Assembly: GCA_033439265.1 (NCBI GenBank)
Contig: JAVTVX010000002.1
Location: 10,514,174-10,578,173 of the forward strand
Direction of reading: 5' to 3'
DNA: 64,000 nt
Source: Dillenia suffruticosa
Taxonomy: Eukaryota > Streptophyta > Magnoliopsida > Dilleniales > Dilleniaceae
Part shown: one piece after another, positions 37,230-49,300 of the stretch
Position numbering within the stretch: the first letter of the stretch is position 1
Layout: the number at the start of each line of letters is the position of its first letter
Notes under the pieces: generated by a model
What the model was told of the DNA's origin: nothing
The model's database searches: none
Seen by the model: the letters and a program-made list of their open reading frames with translations, nothing else
Made by a program: the position numbers and the translations under genes

Positions 37230-37285
<56 letters not shown>
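37228..37285. repeat. (TA)n microsatellite
   Basis: About 27 TA units with one ca interruption near the left end. Confidence 0.9.
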
Positions 37286-37287
<2 letters not shown>

Positions 37288-38721
37288 TATCAATTTTATG
37301 AGCTGTTCTTAAAAGGTAATAATAAAAGAAAAGAGAAAAATGAATAAATCGAGTAATGTTAGTATATTGCTTTCTTATTTCATTGAGTTCGTGAAATTGG
37401 AAGAGTAGAGAGGGTGACTTTTAATAAATTTTAAATGGGAAAAGGTCATTGCCGTCTCACGTCTTTGGCTCTGTATCTGAATTTGACACAAAAGCTTAAG
37501 TGATTTGAAGGGGGGTTGGTAAATTGATAGGGTAAAACGTGCCACATTTCTAAGTTCAAGGTATTCTCTTTAATCATTTTGTTCCTAGAAAAATATGGAA
37601 AGGGCAAAACTATTTTGTCTTGGTACAATAATTCATCGTTCAAATTCACAAAAGCTTCAAGGGAATCTCACTCCCTTCCGCGTAAAGAGAGAGACAGAAA
37701 AGCTGCACAAAGCAATTAAGCTGCTGCCACATAGGCTCTAGGACTGTCCAATCAATTGGTTAAATTTTGGCCCTTTTCCCATGCTGCCGTCACGCTGGAG
37801 TGGCGTATCAAAACCGCATGAAGCCTTATGGACCACATTCAAAATTTGACTTTTTTTTTACCTTTTTTTTTTTTTTTTCAAAAATGACTAAACGTATGGT
37901 CGAGCAATAATTTTGACCGAAAAATTCAATAATTAAATCTAAACCAGCCTAAGGAATGGAACACTTTCTTTTAAAAATAGATATCGTGAAAAGATGATAA
38001 CAGGGATTACTATATAGAATGAGCATGCCAAACAATATCCCTACACAGGAAACAAAACCCAAATTGTCTACTTGAGCACTGTAGCTGAGGGCTAAATACT
38101 ATAAATGACCTATATCTATTAAAAAAAAAAAAAACTCCCTCTTATAAGTCTTCAATTTGATGGTCGAGACTTGAGCTCGCAATTGCAAATTGTAGTAGGT
38201 TTTGTTACTCTTCCCATCCCATTCCTTCCGAGGATAAAGAGTAAATGGTCACCCTCCCCATTCTCCTACTATAGTGGCTGACTTGACTCCCAAAACCGCA
38301 CAGGCCCCAACTGTGTGCGAGTCAATTCCCACATCCTCCCCCCCCCCCAAAAAAAAAGAATGATTGAAAACCAAATTATTGCTCCTTCTTTGGAAAAAAG
38401 TAATTAAGTATCATTTTTGAGATATTAAAGGATTTCTAATTATTATAAAATACTAAATTTAAATCATAATTATTATTTACATGTCTAATTGTTATAATTA
38501 TTATAAAAGCTCGTAAATATCGGGATCTGATTGTGCTGTTTAGACGTGACTAATGTCTAAATAATTGAATTATAAAGAGTATAATATGATTTTGTTTTAA
38601 TTTTAATTTATATTGAATATTTTATATTGATCGAAAAATATCATATTTATGTCTAAGAAAAAAAGAAGACTATTGACCGGTCTGGTCATTAAAAAAATGA
38701 AAGACGAAGAAAGAAAGGTAG

Positions 38722-38752
38722 TGAGAAAGTGAGAAAGTGAGAAAGTGAGAAA
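38722..38752. repeat. short tandem repeat, unit gtgagaaa
   Basis: About four copies of an 8-base unit (gtgagaaa) in a purine-rich stretch, preceded by a related agaaaggta. Confidence 0.85.
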
Positions 38753-39059
38753 GAACACTAATGTGAAAACCGGCTGCTTTGAGATGAACCGGATGCCGCT
38801 TTCCTACATGATAAAACTAAAACCCTAAGGTATTTATTAGGAGTAAGGATCAAAATGACCATTTAGAAAAGACCACTAATGATCTAATCATAATTTTGCT
38901 TTAATCAAGAAAAAGGAGAGAAAGAGAAACATTACAGGACTCGAGGACCCCGCAACACATGGGTCCCATAACCAAAGTAGGACTCACTGCTCACACCCGA
39001 CAATAATTTTTCCCCCACAGCCTGAACTTGTCTACAGAGAATGTCTCCCTCCTCGCCAT

Positions 39060-39375
39060 TGCTGACGTGGAAATATCTCATTGGTCGGTCGCCTAGGACT
39101 GATGTGAGGTGTCTGTTTGAATATTGTTCTCGGTGTTAGCGAGATGAGGGAATAATCGGAAGCTCATATTTGTTGACACGTGGAGGGAGCTGATTTTTTA
39201 TCGATTGACGTGTCAAGCAGCGGGGGTAGATGATGTCGGTAATGGAGGGGACAATGGGCCGGACGGTTCAGATGCTCGCTCGGCGCTTTAGTTTTTCGCG
39301 GTGGGCTCGTTGTGGTGACGTGGGGACCACGGGAGATGATGTGGTCCCCTCCCGGTCCGCTTCTGCCACGTCATA
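39060..39375. promoter_or_regulatory. orphan patch dense in ACGT (G-box/ABRE-type) motifs
   Basis: Five ACGT cores occur within about 310 bases: gacgtgg at 39064, a perfect G-box cacgtg at 39177-39182, gacgtgtc at 39207, gacgtgg at 39317 and ccacgtca at 39367. The patch is much richer in GC than its surroundings. An inverted repeat ggggaccac/gtggtcccc (39322-39330 and 39341-39349) lies inside. No gene with a start nearby is seen on either strand. Confidence 0.4.
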
Positions 39376-41154
39376 TCATTGCTGGAGGTGAATCATGACT
39401 GAAGCATGTCGATGATGAGATGACAACGTAATCAATGTAATATATAGCTTTTTTAAAAAAGCATGAAGGTGGGTCCCCTTTTTGTCCTTTTTATCTTTGC
39501 CTCTGGGCCTCTGGCCCAGCTCATATGGGCCAATGTTATTTGTTATTTGAACCGAGTATTATTCTGGCCCAAATTTCAACGTGCATTAGTTGGGGCCTTT
39601 TAGAATTGATTGGAGTCGGCCCATAGTTGGGCCCAAATTTCTTTTTTAGTTTATTTTTTTCTTGGTAACATGATTTGGTCACTACTCAATATCCAAGAAT
39701 TATGCTCAACTAATTTGCATTGACCACTGTAGGTCCCACCGAGTTGAGGGGACCTCCCAACAAATTTCACTCCGTTCCCGTGGGGAGACGAACTCCCACA
39801 TAGTTAAGGAACGGGAGGTCCCTTACCACATGTTGGTTATTTAGCTTCTCGGTGTAACTATACCTTTTCTTAGTTGAACCGAGTATCATTCTGGTCCAAA
39901 TTTCAACGTACATTATTAGTTTTGGGTTCAAGTCATGAAAATAAAGAAATGGAATTAAGGAGAGTCAACTCTTTAATTGACTCTATAGTATTCAAATCAA
40001 ATTAATTAAACAAAACCGTGTCAGTGAAAAAAAAAAAAAATTTACCTGTGCTTTTTTTCAAGGTTTTTCTACTATCCTCATCGGTGGATATGGTGGTCTA
40101 GATTATTGCGTTCTTGCTATCCAATCCTATCTCAATAGGTATCAAGTGAATTGTCGAAAATTCAACATTTACCTTCAGTCATAAAGTCGATGATGCAGCT
40201 GTGCAAATTTTGGTTGAACAGTGGATTTGGCGATACCAAGATCAAGACGTTGAATACTTAAAGCCTCAAGGCCAAGCTCATTGTCTGAAGCATCATTGGG
40301 CATTGTGAAATGAGATTTTTTTTTTTTTTTTTTTTTTTTTATCCTTTTCTTTTCTACGCATAAAATGAGAAATTTTGGTTTCATAGGTCGGAGACTCCCA
40401 TATCTTTCTTTGGTAGTTGGTTACTCTCAAATCCTAAATTGAAACTTGATGTTGTGAGCTTTAATGCAACCGTACCTTTGTTGTGGGGATTTATGTTTTT
40501 GGCCTATGGCAGTTGATTCTCTAGTAAGCTTTGATTATCATTTCTTGTACTTTACTCAAATTTTTGGGGAAAAAGATATGGATGAATGCAGAGATAAAAT
40601 TAAAAATATGTATTATGGACAAAATAAAATAAACATTTTGAATTATAATGTTCCGATTATGGTTATAATTTTTAAGGAAAAAAATAACATTCGAAATTAT
40701 AATTTTTAAAATTATATATATAATTTTGAATGTGATTGGTCCTACCCCTTCTTTTGCTCCTAAATCATCAAAAAAAATAAAATAAAATAAACTTCTAAAA
40801 AAGCACGTAAATTGATTAAAATTAAATCTAAAAGAATTGTTGACAATTAACTATTCTGTTAAATTTTGAAACATAACATTTTGTGAGTCAAGTTCCCAAA
40901 TTTTCATGGCTCACAAGTAGGCAATTATCATAAAAATATATATTCAACCAATGAAGTATCGGTTTAGTATATAAATATATTAAATTTTTTAATCAAATCT
41001 TGAATTTGAAATTAATAGAAAAAATTATATTAGAAAAATTCTCTCTAATTTAAATCTGATATTACTCGAACTAAATTAATCGAAATATAATTACTTGATT
41101 ATAAAAAAAAATAAAAGATATGTTCAAAAACACCGATGCAAAAAAAAAAAAGGA

Positions 41155-41545
41155 TTATATTATTGAGCACTCTGGTGCTTTAGCAAATGTCGGTTTCCAT
41201 TTCTCAATTCTTTTAAGGTTCTTGGGGCATCTAACATTGACACATGCACTAGCAACTTGTGCAAGTGGAATTAAACTATGTAGTAACTTTACTCCTCCAT
41301 CTGCCATAAGCACTGATAAATTTTTAATGTTCTCTTCTCCTCAACCAAGTTGATGCTGATTTTAAGGACAAAAAGATGAAAATATGGAAAATTTTATTAA
41401 TCCAATCGAACTCACGATGCTCAGGATCCAATCAAACACCAAGAACACTTAAATTGTCTTTGCTAATCCAATCATTTGTCACCTCTCTGAGGGCAACAAA
41501 TGTCACCAAATTTGTTGTACCCAGAAATTACCCTTCACTCAACGA
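41155..41545 (-). pseudogene. broken coding fragment, family not recognised
   Basis: On the minus strand two neighbouring stretches look coding. Block 1 (about 41540-41390) reads TTNLVTFVALREVTNDWISK, then DNLSVLGV, one TGA, and LDPEHREFDWINKIF. Block 2 (41330-41155) reads NIKNLSVLMADGGVKLLHSL, then IPLAQVASACVNVRCPKNLK, and ends in a TAA. The blocks are in different frames, separated by a short AT-rich stretch ending aaaatcag that could be an intron. Composition and residue pattern look like real protein, but I cannot name the family. The fragment lies just upstream of the BTB gene leader, on the opposite strand. Confidence 0.35.
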
Positions 41546-42685
41546 GCTCGACACGTGCCATTGAGGATAAGGCGAGGTCATTTTTGTCATTATATGCAAC
41601 AAAATTGTACAAAATTACCCATCTTCAGATGTGGCTCTCTCTTGTGAGCTCGGCCGATTTATTTTCTCGATGATAAACATCGATTCCATCGAATCCTCAG
41701 ACTCTCCAAAAACCCTAAAGCGAATATTTCTAGGGCTTTCTTCAAGGTTCGATCCTGACCGAGATCTTAAACTTTTCGGTGACTTTCGTATCCATTTCTG
41801 ATTAGCAATTTTGATTTAGTGTAGTCTTAAATTTAATGAGATCGATTTCAGCTATTACTTAATCTTTCTTGCTCTATGTTTCTTTGCTATCATCCTTGTA
41901 GAGTTATTACTCTGGTTTTTGTTGCCTTTTTTTTTTTTATTTTATTTGATTCGGATTGAATTGGGTTTGATTTGTTTTTGGGTCTGAGCTTATAGGCTTG
42001 AAATCTGTGACTATGTTTGGGGTGATGTTGATTGGGATTAGAGCTTTAAAAGTTTCTATATGTCTATAGATATATATTTTGTGTACCTGACATTATGTGT
42101 GTAAATATGATATTAGAGCTTCTTTAGTGAGCATTGAAGTTTTTTAATCTAAATCCTCGGTTCGTGTTGTTTAGATTAGAGATCGGATTTTTGCAGTGTA
42201 TTTCTAGGGTATGCAAATATTTTTACAGCTTGACAGTTTCAATGGCTAATTTTGTACTGAATCAATGGGGGTTATTGTTGGTTTTCTTTGGAGGTGAGTG
42301 TGTAGCTTATTTGAACTTCTCCTCAAGGAGCAGTTTAGATTATATAGTTTTCTTCTGCATCCCCCCCCCCAAAAAAAAAAATGACCACCTCACTCTGAGA
42401 GTAGTAGATTATACGGTCCTACTCATGGTTTTCACACCTCCTTCTTTTTGCAAATGATAGGCAAATAGCTTCTGTATATCAAAGAGGGAAAGAGAAATAC
42501 ACATACTATGAAAAATTCAGTGAACGGTTGTGTGAAATGCCACGGGGTTCCTCCGCTTGGCTTCTGATACTGCTGATGGCACTGCCATTTTCATATGCTT
42601 TGATTCCTGAGGTATTTGGTAGGTAGAACTGGGTAATTTTATGATAAATGTCAGGCCATTCAACAACTAGCTGTTTGCTTTTTCA

Positions 42686-42724
<39 letters not shown>

Positions 42725-43528
42725 GAGTAATCATATGTTATGAAGTTGAGAAATGTTTCCTTTCAAAATTTTCTTTCTTATTTAAGCTGCAGTTGTATAA
42801 GATGTCAATGCCTTGGAACACACCGGTGTTGTTGTGAACGTATTATGGTGGGCTCTTGGTGATAGTAATACAGCATATGCTTAGATTATAGTAGCCAGTC
42901 CGAAATGTGGTGATATGAAAATTGTTATTGCATCTTTCCATCAAATTGACTTCAATGACTTTCTACTCTTTTATTTCCTCCAACATTCTCTTTCTGGTTG
43001 AGCTTAAATAGGATACTTTACAGACTTTAAAGGAATTATCTTTGAATTTTAAAATTTGGAACAATTATAATAGCTCCAATAGGAGATTTTTGGCAAGATA
43101 CATAGAATCTTTAATTTTGGCAAGATGGACCACGGGGTATTTGGTGAATGTAACGGCCCTTTGGAGGTCTCATCTTTACTATAATTGGCACACGTGTTTC
43201 CCTCTTTCCCTCTGTTGCGCACAAACAAGTCATTGGCACATGCTAGCATGCTCAACTCAAGAAATATGAATCTATAATTGTATTGCTTTGTTTGGTTAAG
43301 TGCATGGGACTCAAATTGTTGAGCAAATTACTTTTGCCTTTTTCAGTGATGTTCATGAACCTGAAGGTTATTAACATTAATTTTTATGTTGTCAGCTTTT
43401 CCACTGAGAAAGATTCATATTGGATAATTGGTTGTCTATATTTTAATTACAGTGAATGTCAATTGGAGAGTTAAATTGCCATTCGCCACATGCCTAAAGG
43501 ATGTTCCTGATTGCATTTTCCTTTACGT
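41546..43528 (+). promoter_or_regulatory. leader, probable 5'UTR intron and promoter of the BTB gene
   Basis: A leader-like stretch at about 41635-41790 (ctctctcttgtgagctcgg, aaccctaaagcg) is followed by T-rich, intron-like sequence. A good acceptor, ttttaattacag, ends at 43452. The coding exon's frame is closed by TGA at 43508-43510, so translation begins at 43529. Donor candidates are gttcgatcc (about 41754) and gtgactttcg (about 41780). A (CT)n tract lies at 42691-42720, in the putative intron. Confidence 0.45.
41670..41801 (+). other. candidate uORF (43 codons) in the BTB leader
   Basis: ATG at 41670 opens a 43-codon frame beginning MINIDSIESSDSPKTLKRIF and closing with TGA at 41799-41801. 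It lies where the 5' leader of the BTB gene is expected. If the leader is spliced inside this frame, its end would change. Whether it is translated is unknown. Confidence 0.35.
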
Positions 43529-44821
43529 ATGGACAAAGCTGGGGTTGCCAAGCCACTGAAGCTTGGTGACCGGGGTACTAGTGATGTAATTGTATGCCTG
43601 AGAAAGGAGGAAGCAAGGCCTGAATGGTTCTACTCTCACTCCTCAATTCTTTCACAGAAGAGCAAGTATTTTGCGGATCAACTGTCACGTCCAGAATCTC
43701 GTACATACCTTGAGATTCATTGCTCAGATTCTGACTATGACCATCATGTTAACTTTTTGAAGCTGCTCTATCTTCCTGAGGACTTGATTTTGGACTCCTG
43801 GGGCTCTGTTAAAACTGCACTTGGTGTTCTTCAAGTTGCAGCTGCCTTTCATTGCGAGCAGATCATAGGAAGCTGCATGCAGTATCTGGAGGCCATCCCT
43901 TGGGCTGACAAGGAGGAAGAAGAAATTTTAAAAGTTGCAATGGAACTGGGTCCGATTGCTATGCCTATATTAGCCAGGGTCCAACCTGTTGACTTAAGCG
44001 CGATAAAAAATGTGCTTATTTCTGCTATCCGCTATGCTACAAATGGTGAACCATGCCCACCATGGGGTGATGAGATTAAAACGTCTGCTCAAGAACAAAT
44101 AGAGTACATGCTAGGAGATGATGAAGAGATAACTTTGGTTAAAGCTGATGATGAAGTTAAATTGGAGGTGAAACTAGGTCTTTCCAAGATGTGTTCATCT
44201 TTTGAAAAGGACTTGTCCTCGTTACTTTTGAGATCTGACTTCGCTTCAGAGATAGCAGAGAACAAAATATTGCAAAGTCTCTCTGATCTCGACTGGATGT
44301 GCAATATTCTTCCAAAGATGGACTTAATGAGGGATTTTGTATCAAACTGGGCAAAACTGTCTGGTACCATTTTGGAAGTAGTTGAAGACGAGAAACTCGA
44401 TTCCCTTATGTGGGGTTTTAAAGTAAAACTCATTGAAGTCACTGCGAAGGTTTTGGAATCTTTAGGCTATGGTAATGTGATTCTTCCTGCGCCTTGTAGG
44501 GTGCATTTGCTGAAGACATGGCTTCCATACATAAGAAAGATAAAGCCTCTTCTTGATTCAAAGAGTAATGAAGATGCTGGCTTTGATCACAAGATGGATG
44601 AAGACTTATGCCAGAATATTGAGGGGGCGATTGTCTCGTTAGTGCTGGCATTGCCCTCAAATGATCAAGCTGATATTCTGGCAGATTGGATGAGTACTGA
44701 TCAGCTGAGATATCCAGACTTGAGTGAAGCTTTTGAGGTCTGGTGTTACAGAACCAAATCAGCTAAGAGAAGATTGGTGGAGGGCTTGGATAGAGTCGGC
44801 AATACGACTGTCAGCCTCTAA
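43529..44821 (+). CDS. BTB/POZ domain protein, At3g05675-like (430 aa, single coding exon)
   Basis: The start is ATG 43529 (MDKAGVAKPLKLGDRGTSDV); an in-frame TGA lies 21 bases upstream. Residues about 16-125 form a BTB/POZ domain (TSDVIVCLRKEEARPEWFYS, HSSILSQKSKYFADQLS, DYDHHVNFLKLLY). The remaining 300 residues are mainly helical and have the layout of the plant At3g05675/At1g63850 group (NCEPCPPWGDE-type segment at about 175, KMDLMRDFVSNWAKLSGTIL at about 270, LPSNDQADILADWM near 380, FEVWCYRTKSAKRRL near the end). In the wider family, BTB proteins serve as substrate adaptors for CUL3 ubiquitin ligases; the target of this group is not something I can state. The coding part is one exon, with a likely intron in the leader. 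Confidence 0.9.
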   Translation: MDKAGVAKPLKLGDRGTSDVIVCLRKEEARPEWFYSHSSILSQKSKYFADQLSRPESRTYLEIHCSDSDYDHHVNFLKLLYLPEDLILDSWGSVKTALGVLQVAAAFHCEQIIGSCMQYLEAIPWADKEEEEILKVAMELGPIAMPILARVQPVDLSAIKNVLISAIRYATNGEPCPPWGDEIKTSAQEQIEYMLGDDEEITLVKADDEVKLEVKLGLSKMCSSFEKDLSSLLLRSDFASEIAENKILQSLSDLDWMCNILPKMDLMRDFVSNWAKLSGTILEVVEDEKLDSLMWGFKVKLIEVTAKVLESLGYGNVILPAPCRVHLLKTWLPYIRKIKPLLDSKSNEDAGFDHKMDEDLCQNIEGAIVSLVLALPSNDQADILADWMSTDQLRYPDLSEAFEVWCYRTKSAKRRLVEGLDRVGNTTVSL

Positions 44822-45563
44822 TCCACCACGTCTGATTGTGTTTTACAACTTGTTAAAGGGTTTTATCCTATCCAATGGACAAATGATTTATTCCCCCGAT
44901 TAATGTGAGTTGGAATCTTTGTAATTTCTGCTTTCTTTCCATGTAACAGTTTCTAATTCTAGCCGCTCCTATATTCATGTTTCCCATTTTGCAAAATGAG
45001 CAGCCATTCTGCTATCGAGTAATAGCATGGGTGAGCCAACTTGAAATGAGATCAGGTCCTAAATACATTGAATATTAGTTTAGAGACGGGTATGATAAGG
45101 TGAATCATGCTGTATGGATGAAACAAGTCTCAGATCAAATATATTAAATTTTACTTGACAATCCGCATCAACATATAATATATAAAATTCTATTATTGTT
45201 TAACTTATTTGATTTATACAGAATTCCTCTTACCAAATTAGGGGATCGACGGTCTCCCTTTTACCTCTGCTTGTTTGTTGTGCTTTTGATTTTTGCGGTA
45301 TGATTATTTTAAGCTTGTGAGTTTGGCACAAAGATGTTCCAAAAGTTGATGGGCATAAAAATGAAGCTAAAAGTTGGAAAAGCTATTTGACTCTAATTTG
45401 TTGAATGGGGAATGCAAATGAAAAATGGAATGAGTTTGTTCGAAATAATCTGTCGGGGAATAAAAGGTTAGGCATCCATAATTTGGAACTTTTTTAAGGA
45501 TCAATCGAATTGACCAAGTCATCTCATTGGGCAGGCGGCTATGTTATATTTTTAGAAAACTAT

Positions 45564-45594
<31 letters not shown>

Positions 45595-46300
45595 TTTAAG
45601 AACCTGCTTTATAGAAGTTACTTATTGGTTAGAGAATATTATTGCTTTTAAAATTAAATTAACATTAAAAATATAGTTTTATAAGAAGGTATTTCAATTT
45701 TAACTTTAATCACTCATAATTTTATTAAATCTTTTTGTTTAATAAATATGATTTATAAATTATTATACATTGTGAGATACGTTTATAAGAGATATATGCA
45801 ATTATAAACTGAATTGTGATAACCACAATAATCTCATTTTAATGATAAATTTATGATTCATTAAAAATTTAGTATAAGATCAGATTTGTATTTCAATTTA
45901 TATAAATAGAAGAAAATTAAAAAATAAGTATATAATTATTCTCAAAATATATAAATAAATAAATCAAGGTTAGTTTAGTGAGGGGCCGCCGGTAGGAAAG
46001 ATGAACTTTAAGAAGTGGGAGGCTGCCCATAAATATGGGACAACGTAAGACCCTGACCCAGTCGAAGAAGGTGAGTAAATGGGACCCACCGATCTCGTCC
46101 TCAAATTTCTCAAATGAGGACTCCAACTTTGTCCTATTTCCCCAAATTCTCCCCACTTCGGATCCCTTCCCTTCCGACCAAAACCCAAAACGAAAGAAAA
46201 GAAAAACAAAGACAGCAAATCAAATCAAAGATTCAACTTTTCTAGGGATTTATAGGTACGGTGAATGGTAGTTTGAGTTAAGGTTTCAAAGAAAAAGAAG
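44822..46300. other. intergenic between BTB and ORMDL genes
   Basis: BTB 3'UTR (about 44822-44990), then AT-rich sequence with a poly-A of about 27 at 45568-45594, and the ORMDL promoter and leader at about 46000-46300. No other gene is seen. Confidence 0.6.
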
Positions 46301-49300
46301 ATGTATGTAAAAGCAGTGCCTCCGACAGATTTGAATAAGAATACAGAGTGGTTTATGTATCCAGGTGTTTGGACGACCTACATTTTGATTCTCTTCTTCT
46401 CTTGGCTTGTTGTCCTCTGCGTCTTCGGTTGTTCTCCTGGCATGGCTTGGACTATTCTCCATCTCTCTCATTTCCTCGTAATTCCTCTCTCTCTCTGATT
46501 TGTTTTAGGGTTTTGGTTTTTAGGGAAATCTGATTCTTCTCTTTTAGTTTCGATTCTGATTGATTATACAACGCGAGATTTGATTGTTGGATGATTCTAA
46601 TTGTTTGGCCTTTAATGTTATGATTTTTGATTGTTAGGATTTTAGGGTTTCTTCGCAATCGTGTGACTTAATTATAGTATTTGTGATGAAAGAGTTTCCA
46701 ATTACGTTTCCGTCTAACAAATCCTTTTTTGTGTTCTTAACCACATTTTATCATAAGACCTCCAATAATTTAGGTAAAAAATCATCTGTTTCATTCCTTG
46801 TTCAGCTAAAATACCCTTTCAGGACTATGGCTACTACAAGAAGTTTAGCCAATGACAGCATAGACCACTCTCTCGAATGTTAATTGTGAGACTTTCATAT
46901 ATCCACCTTTACAAATTCTTGTTATCCATTCGATGCTTGATTGTGAAAGTACGAGTACGTAGAGTTGTAAGAAGAAATAGAGATTGGATTGTGGTTGTTG
47001 GGGATGATTTACTTACTTGTTCTGGCTCTAATATTATTTCGCTAGCAGTCAGAATGTTTTGGGGCTCATGTTTATATGTTGCTTGGATGAGAACAAGGCA
47101 TGTGTTTTCCCTGAAAGTTTCTACTGTCTTTCCAGATTACATATTTTGAAGGTTGAATTTGATACCGAGTATTTTTACATGGACCAAACGAGTCTTGGAC
47201 CAAATAAACCAAATCCTACATGACAGTCCATATCAGCAAAGAATCAAAACCTTTCAAATTTGTGTAATTTTGAATTGGTAAAAATATCTTTCAAATCAAA
47301 CCAAAAAATTTTAAATCATTTTGAGTAGACTAGCACATAGGATTCGGTGATTTGGTCTTTTGACAGATTTGGTTTCTCCAACATTATTCTTTGTTACCCC
47401 TCTCCCCTATCTCTTCCTCCCAATGCTTTTTTTTTTTTTGGTTACCGGCTTCATTTAGAGAGCACTTTTTTTTCCCTTATGTTTCTATAACTTGGAGTGT
47501 ACAGAATCATCGGCTTCTTTTGAAAAAATTGTCACCTAGTTCATAATTGTATCCTTGCAGTTTATTAGATAATTCCTGCTTTTAACAATATACTGATAGC
47601 AATAGTGCAGAATCAATTATGGTTCTTCCATTGCAGGTTACTTATCACTTTTTTCATTGGAAGAAGGGAACCCCATTTGCTGATGACCAGGGAATCTACA
47701 ATGGTTTGACTTGGTGGGAGCAAATAGACAATGGCAAGCAGCTTACTCGTAATCGAAAATTTTTGACTGTTGTGCCAGTAGTGCTGTAAGTGTTTCTCTC
47801 TAACAGGGAAAGAAAAGACTTTGAAGCATTTAGAAGTTTCTGCATGGAAGCTAGTCATATGTCTTGAAAGGAATGACCTAAATACTTACTGAGTTTGTCT
47901 CTCTTTGAAAAACTTATCAGAAGTTTTCAGCCAAACCATTCAACTCTGCATTGTGAATTTGCAGAATTTAATTTTGCATCTTTCTGGGTCCTATCTGCAT
48001 TAATATGTTTGTTCAATTCAACGTGAAGTTGTTTACTTTGCCTGGCCGGTCATGCATTTTTGTGTTATGGTATTAGCAACAGAGTTAAGACTTATACCAT
48101 AAGAGTTCAAGGAATTGCTTATATGTGGTGATTTATTGTGCCTTCAATGGTCTTAACCATCTCTTACATGGGCACAAATAAGTCTCTCATACTGTTGGTT
48201 CATGCAACTGCTCATCACTTTTTTAGTGCTGTTTCACATTGAAGCACTTGATAAAGAATTACTGTTCTAGTATTTTGTGGCCGTATGTTGGTAGAGAATA
48301 AGCAAGGAGAGAGGATATGTCTAAGGAGAAATAATCAGTAGTTCCATTGCCACTGATGATATTTTCAGGCACAAGCTGGGATAACCGTAGTGGATCTGCA
48401 CCCAGTAGCTTTCCTAGAGGGAGCGAGTTTGTAGTAATTATCTGGTTTATTTAATGATTGTATGGGGAGGGTTACCCCATTGTGTAACTTTAAACCCACC
48501 GGCATCCTATTGAGCCAAAAAAGAAAGAAAAACAAAAACAAAAAACAAAAAACAAAAAACAAAGATATTTTCAATAGCTGTTGGGGGGAGGGCAGAGAAG
48601 GAGAGAGAGAGAGAGAGGGTTGTTGCTGATGTTGTATTACGGAGTCCCAATGCTGTTGGTCCTAGGATGGTCATTGACAAAATGGTTGTGACAGTGGTAC
48701 TTTAGAGATAGAGATATCTATTTAGCACTTTGAGAGCATCTCTGCTGGCTACATTCATATTGGGAGCATCTCTGCAGCTCCCCTCTTTGTAAGCTTAACA
48801 AGAGTCATCAAGGATAACATTCCTCTTTTTTGCCCGTCAATGCTAAGTTCTCTCACAGACTACTTTCAATCACTTGTTCCTCACCCATCCCTTCTAAGAT
48901 AAATCTTTTGTTATTTATTCTAGAACATGGCTTTTCAAGATCTGCCTGTGATTCTGCTTGTGGCAGACACTGTCTGCCTAGTGAACAAGCATATGCTCGC
49001 TATTGCTATTATTAGCTTTCATGCCTCCTCCCATATCGAACTTCCCTCATGTTGACCTCAAGACATGCATCTGAACCCCCATTATGGCTCACAAAGCATG
49101 AGAAAGTTCATTAAGATCCAGTACATTATTCTTACCATTTGTTATGTTGGGAAGATAATCAAAGATGCATGATTTATTGTTTTACTTAAACAGATACCGG
49201 GAGTTTCCAAATTGGTCTTGTGCATTCTTTTGAATTCCACTTGATGTTCCATGATGGGATAGGATTTTTATAAGCAGAAGGTTTTCTATTTAAAACACTT

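Larger units (their letters stand above)
33810..41154. other. 7.3-kb stretch without a gene
   Basis: No frame of convincing coding character, tRNA or known microRNA precursor was found on either strand. Contents: (CT)n at 33850-33879 and 34876-34923, (GA)n at about 35412-35433, (TA)n at 37228-37285, a gtgagaaa tandem at 38722-38752, an ACGT-rich promoter-like patch at 39060-39375, a 45-base direct repeat at 39547/39874, and poly-T at 40319-40340. A non-coding RNA gene cannot be excluded without expression data. Confidence 0.5.

Noticed and set aside
44089-44660. Minus-strand frames of up to 117 codons
   Set aside because: Shadows of the BTB coding exon.
48240-48562. SINE-like retroposon ending in an A-rich tail
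   Set aside because: No internal pol III A/B boxes or target duplication could be found, so only the A-rich repeat is listed.
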